This document shows positions 58,673 to 60,692 of a stretch of 60,692 nt of DNA, piece by piece. The notes beneath the pieces were generated by a model. It was not told the origin of the DNA. It ran no database searches and saw nothing but the letters and a program-made list of their open reading frames with translations. The position numbers and the translations under genes are program-made. The stretch comes from Clostridia bacterium. GTDB taxonomy: Bacteria > Bacillota > Clostridia > Oscillospirales > CAG-272. Position 1 is the stretch's first letter. Each line of letters opens with the position of its first letter. The stretch is taken from the NCBI GenBank assembly GCA_017416185.1, contig JAFQDF010000041.1, forward strand, positions 1-60,692, written 5' to 3'.

Positions 58673-60692
58673 TCAGTTCGACCAGTTTTCGGGGTTGATG
58701 GAGATATTGAGATCATAATCTCCGTCGTAGTTTTCTCCTATATGGATACCGTACTTTCTTATCATATCGACAAGCTCCTGATTTTCGGCTTCATAAGCCT
58801 TCTTCTGCTCGTCGGTTCCGTTCTTGAACTGAGTATCGTAGAGCGCACACTGCTTGAGATACGTCCAGGACGTACGGGATACCTGAATATGCTCGAGCTG
58901 TTCGGGAGTCTTGGCTCCAGCCTCTGCCTCGTCCCAAAGTTTTTCAAAGGCGGGGATCACCTCACGGATATGCTCGTAATCGTAATAACCGGAGGTTCCT
59001 GCGTGGAAGCTGTGGTGCTTTTCGTTACCAAGCTCGGTTATACCGTCAATATACTCTCTGATGCTCTTCCAGCCGTCACCGTAGAAAGCCTTGAGGAAGC
59101 CGTCCATACGGTAGTAATATTCCTCCTCGGTCATATAGGGGTTACGGTATACATGAGCAAAGAGATATGCACGAAGCTCTAAAAGCTCGGCACTTCTGCC
59201 GACCATACTGTTGAGGAATACGCCCTCACAGCCGTTGTCGGCAAAATACTTTGCATTGGGAAGGATTGAGTCAAAGTCAGGGAAAGGAGTCATTGAATCG
59301 CTGAATGCAGCCGTATGCTCCCAGAGATAAAGCTTGTCTACTATCTCGCCCCACTTTTTGATATGCTCTGCGGATTCCTTATTGAACTCACAGGTGGTAT
59401 CAGAGTATTCGTGCGCGGGACAAAGATGAAGCGTGTTATAGTGAAGGAGTATATTCTTGTGGAGCTTGGTATCCGACTCGGGGGGCTTGATGCTCCAGTT
59501 ATACGCCCAGGTTGCAAACTTGACGTTAGGCTGTTCCTCCTCAAAGGTCTCGCCTACGATATTGAGAAGTCGGATAAGAGCGCCGCCACGGGTTCCCTCC
59601 TCGCGGTAAGCCGCAACACAGAGAGAACAGCGGCAGTAATTCTGGCTGTCGTTCTGAATAAGTCCGACGAGGTTGAGGTTGGGTTTCTCTGCCAGAAGCT
59701 CTCTTATATTCTTAAGAAGGCTCTCAATGTTTTCGGGAGAGGAGAGACAGGGTGTGTCCCAGGTGTTCTCATAAGTATGTCTCCAGGCACCTGTCATAAG
59801 GTTACCGAGCTGGTGAGGAAGTCCACAGCCCCAGTCGCTGTAATAATAACCGCAATCAAGATATGAATCATCACCTGCACTGTGGATATAAAGCGTTCTT
59901 GTCTCAAAGCTGGGACCGTCAATATAGGTATATCCGTCTTCAAAGCTGATAACGGGATCAGGCTCGGCATACGTGCCCTCGTTTTCGTAATAGAAATTAA
60001 GTCCGAATTCCTTTTCAAGGAAATAAATAACTGCGTTCTGTGAACCGTCAATATTGAAGGTGGTTCTGCTGCCGTCATCACGTCCGGCATCAGTGTCGAT
60101 ACCCGTGATAACGAGATAATTGCCCTGTACCTGACAGAGGAAGTTCTGATCATCGGTAAAAGCCGCTCTGTCAACGGTTACAATTCCCTTCTCCTCACGG
60201 TTCGTCTTACCTACGAGGATCTCGTACTCGCCTACCTCGGCGGAGTCGGTTACAACGGGGAGCTTATATCCGATGCTCATTTCGATGTACTTTGCAAGAT
60301 CGTTTGCGGCTTCTGCGACCGACTCTATCTCGTTTGCATTATATACTATGGTATAGAGAGAAATATCGTTGCCGTTTATCTCGTATACGGGCTCAAGGTA
60401 GAGGTACTTTGAGAACATAGTAGCGCACTCTGCTCTGGTTGCGGGGTTGCGGGGATTAAGATAGAGCTTATCTCCCGACTTTGAGCCGTTTACTATTCCG
60501 TTACCGTAAGCCCACTTAAGGTTCTCTACCGCATAGGTGGAAACCTTACCTGCATCGGGGAAATCGGAAATGTCCTTTGCGTTCTCTATAGTCATACCCT
60601 TATACTCTGCGTATCTGTAGAGCATAGCGGCAAGCTGTTCACGGGTAATGTTTTCGTTAGGTGCAAAGGTGGTGTCGGTCTTACCCGAGGTA
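58673..60692 (-). CDS. SLH-domain DUF4838 (glycoside-hydrolase-like) protein, 5' end outside the window
   Basis: At least 673 residues; the frame is open to the window edge, reading TSGKTDTTFAPNENITREQLAAMLYRYAEY, so one SLH domain is cut and another is complete (about 40-85 from the edge). Then comes a DUF4838-type enzyme region: an N-terminal GH20-like alpha/beta cap (YEILVGKTNR ... NAVIYFLEKEFGLNFYY) and a TIM-barrel-like part (LVGLIQNDSQNYCRCSLCVAAYREEGT ... VKFATWAYNW ... LYLWEHTAAFSD). DUF4838 proteins are seen in polysaccharide-use loci. Wall attachment through SLH suggests surface glycan processing. The visible ATG at 60625 is internal, not the start. Confidence 0.85.
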   Translation of the reverse strand, partial: TSGKTDTTFAPNENITREQLAAMLYRYAEYKGMTIENAKDISDFPDAGKVSTYAVENLKWAYGNGIVNGSKSGDKLYLNPRNPATRAECATMFSKYLYLEPVYEINGNDISLYTIVYNANEIESVAEAANDLAKYIEMSIGYKLPVVTDSAEVGEYEILVGKTNREEKGIVTVDRAAFTDDQNFLCQVQGNYLVITGIDTDAGRDDGSRTTFNIDGSQNAVIYFLEKEFGLNFYYENEGTYAEPDPVISFEDGYTYIDGPSFETRTLYIHSAGDDSYLDCGYYYSDWGCGLPHQLGNLMTGAWRHTYENTWDTPCLSSPENIESLLKNIRELLAEKPNLNLVGLIQNDSQNYCRCSLCVAAYREEGTRGGALIRLLNIVGETFEEEQPNVKFATWAYNWSIKPPESDTKLHKNILLHYNTLHLCPAHEYSDTTCEFNKESAEHIKKWGEIVDKLYLWEHTAAFSDSMTPFPDFDSILPNAKYFADNGCEGVFLNSMVGRSAELLELRAYLFAHVYRNPYMTEEEYYYRMDGFLKAFYGDGWKSIREYIDGITELGNEKHHSFHAGTSGYYDYEHIREVIPAFEKLWDEAEAGAKTPEQLEHIQVSRTSWTYLKQCALYDTQFKNGTDEQKKAYEAENQELVDMIRKYGIHIGENYDGDYDLNISINPENWSN

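Overview
The window looks like a chromosomal segment of an uncultured, spore-forming, Gram-positive gut-type member of the Clostridia. Support comes from a cotJABC spore-coat operon, the Prp protease next to an L27 that carries a cleavable N-terminus, S-layer-homology (SLH) proteins, a cohesin/dockerin protein, ECF-type vitamin importers, and many TTGACA-17-TATAAT promoters with AGGAG ribosome binding sites. No rRNA, tRNA or CRISPR array was seen. The genus cannot be resolved from the sequence alone.

Layout. 1-3.2 kb: a secreted Cys-rich repeat protein split by one frameshift. 3.5-4.7 kb: L21 leader, rplU, prp, rpmA. 4.7-5.2 kb: a repeat-bounded element carrying a four-helix-bundle (S23-like) gene. 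5.2-6.7 kb: a glycosyltransferase and an undecaprenyl-phosphate sugar-1-phosphate transferase. 6.8-7.9 kb: cotJCBA. 8.0-12.9 kb: an AT-rich accessory/defence island (Fic toxin and partner, EcoRI-type adenine methylase, DUF262-HNH nuclease, and two winged-helix-like proteins, one with an HEPN motif). 13-18.7 kb: adenosine deaminase, LysR regulator, small PQ-loop protein, a cobalamin-riboswitch operon (HNH-repeat protein, DUF4430 protein, ECF S component), EamA transporter, tadA. 18.7-28.9 kb: a six-gene Ser/Thr phosphorylation operon (PP2C, three zinc-ribbon kinases, a lipoprotein amidase, an FHA-FHA-ABC transporter). 29-35.4 kb: U32 peptidase, a second four-helix-bundle element, and a lysine-riboswitch dapA-dapB-lysA operon. 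35.4-42.9 kb: four SLH-SGNH hydrolase paralogues and a SIS protein. 42.9-48 kb: two MutS-like ATPases with a PHP phosphatase, then cardiolipin synthase. 48-52 kb: lepA-hemW and a RibU-like transporter. 52-60.7 kb: a cohesin/dockerin surface operon with a divergent XRE regulator, and an SLH-DUF4838 protein that runs off the window.

Two things stand out. First, a family of intergenic elements is built from a short word repeated in one orientation, then inverted on the other side. The words are interleaved with palindromes whose sequences all differ. One clear copy (30313-30881) has four ATATCGA words and four TCGATAT words around a four-helix-bundle gene. A gene-less copy (36931-37116) has the same 4+4 layout with a different word, AGCTAAAT/ATTTAGCT. 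A related TGCAAAG-word family encloses the other four-helix-bundle gene at 4.7-5.2 kb. Second, the kinase operon has a shared Asp-Lys/Arg-Thr motif in all three kinases and at the N-terminus of the FHA-ABC protein, which suggests a phospho-threonine/FHA circuit controlling export and cell-wall hydrolysis.

Most genes form tight operons with 1- or 4-base overlaps (TAATG, ATGA). Starts were chosen by ribosome binding sites and these overlaps.
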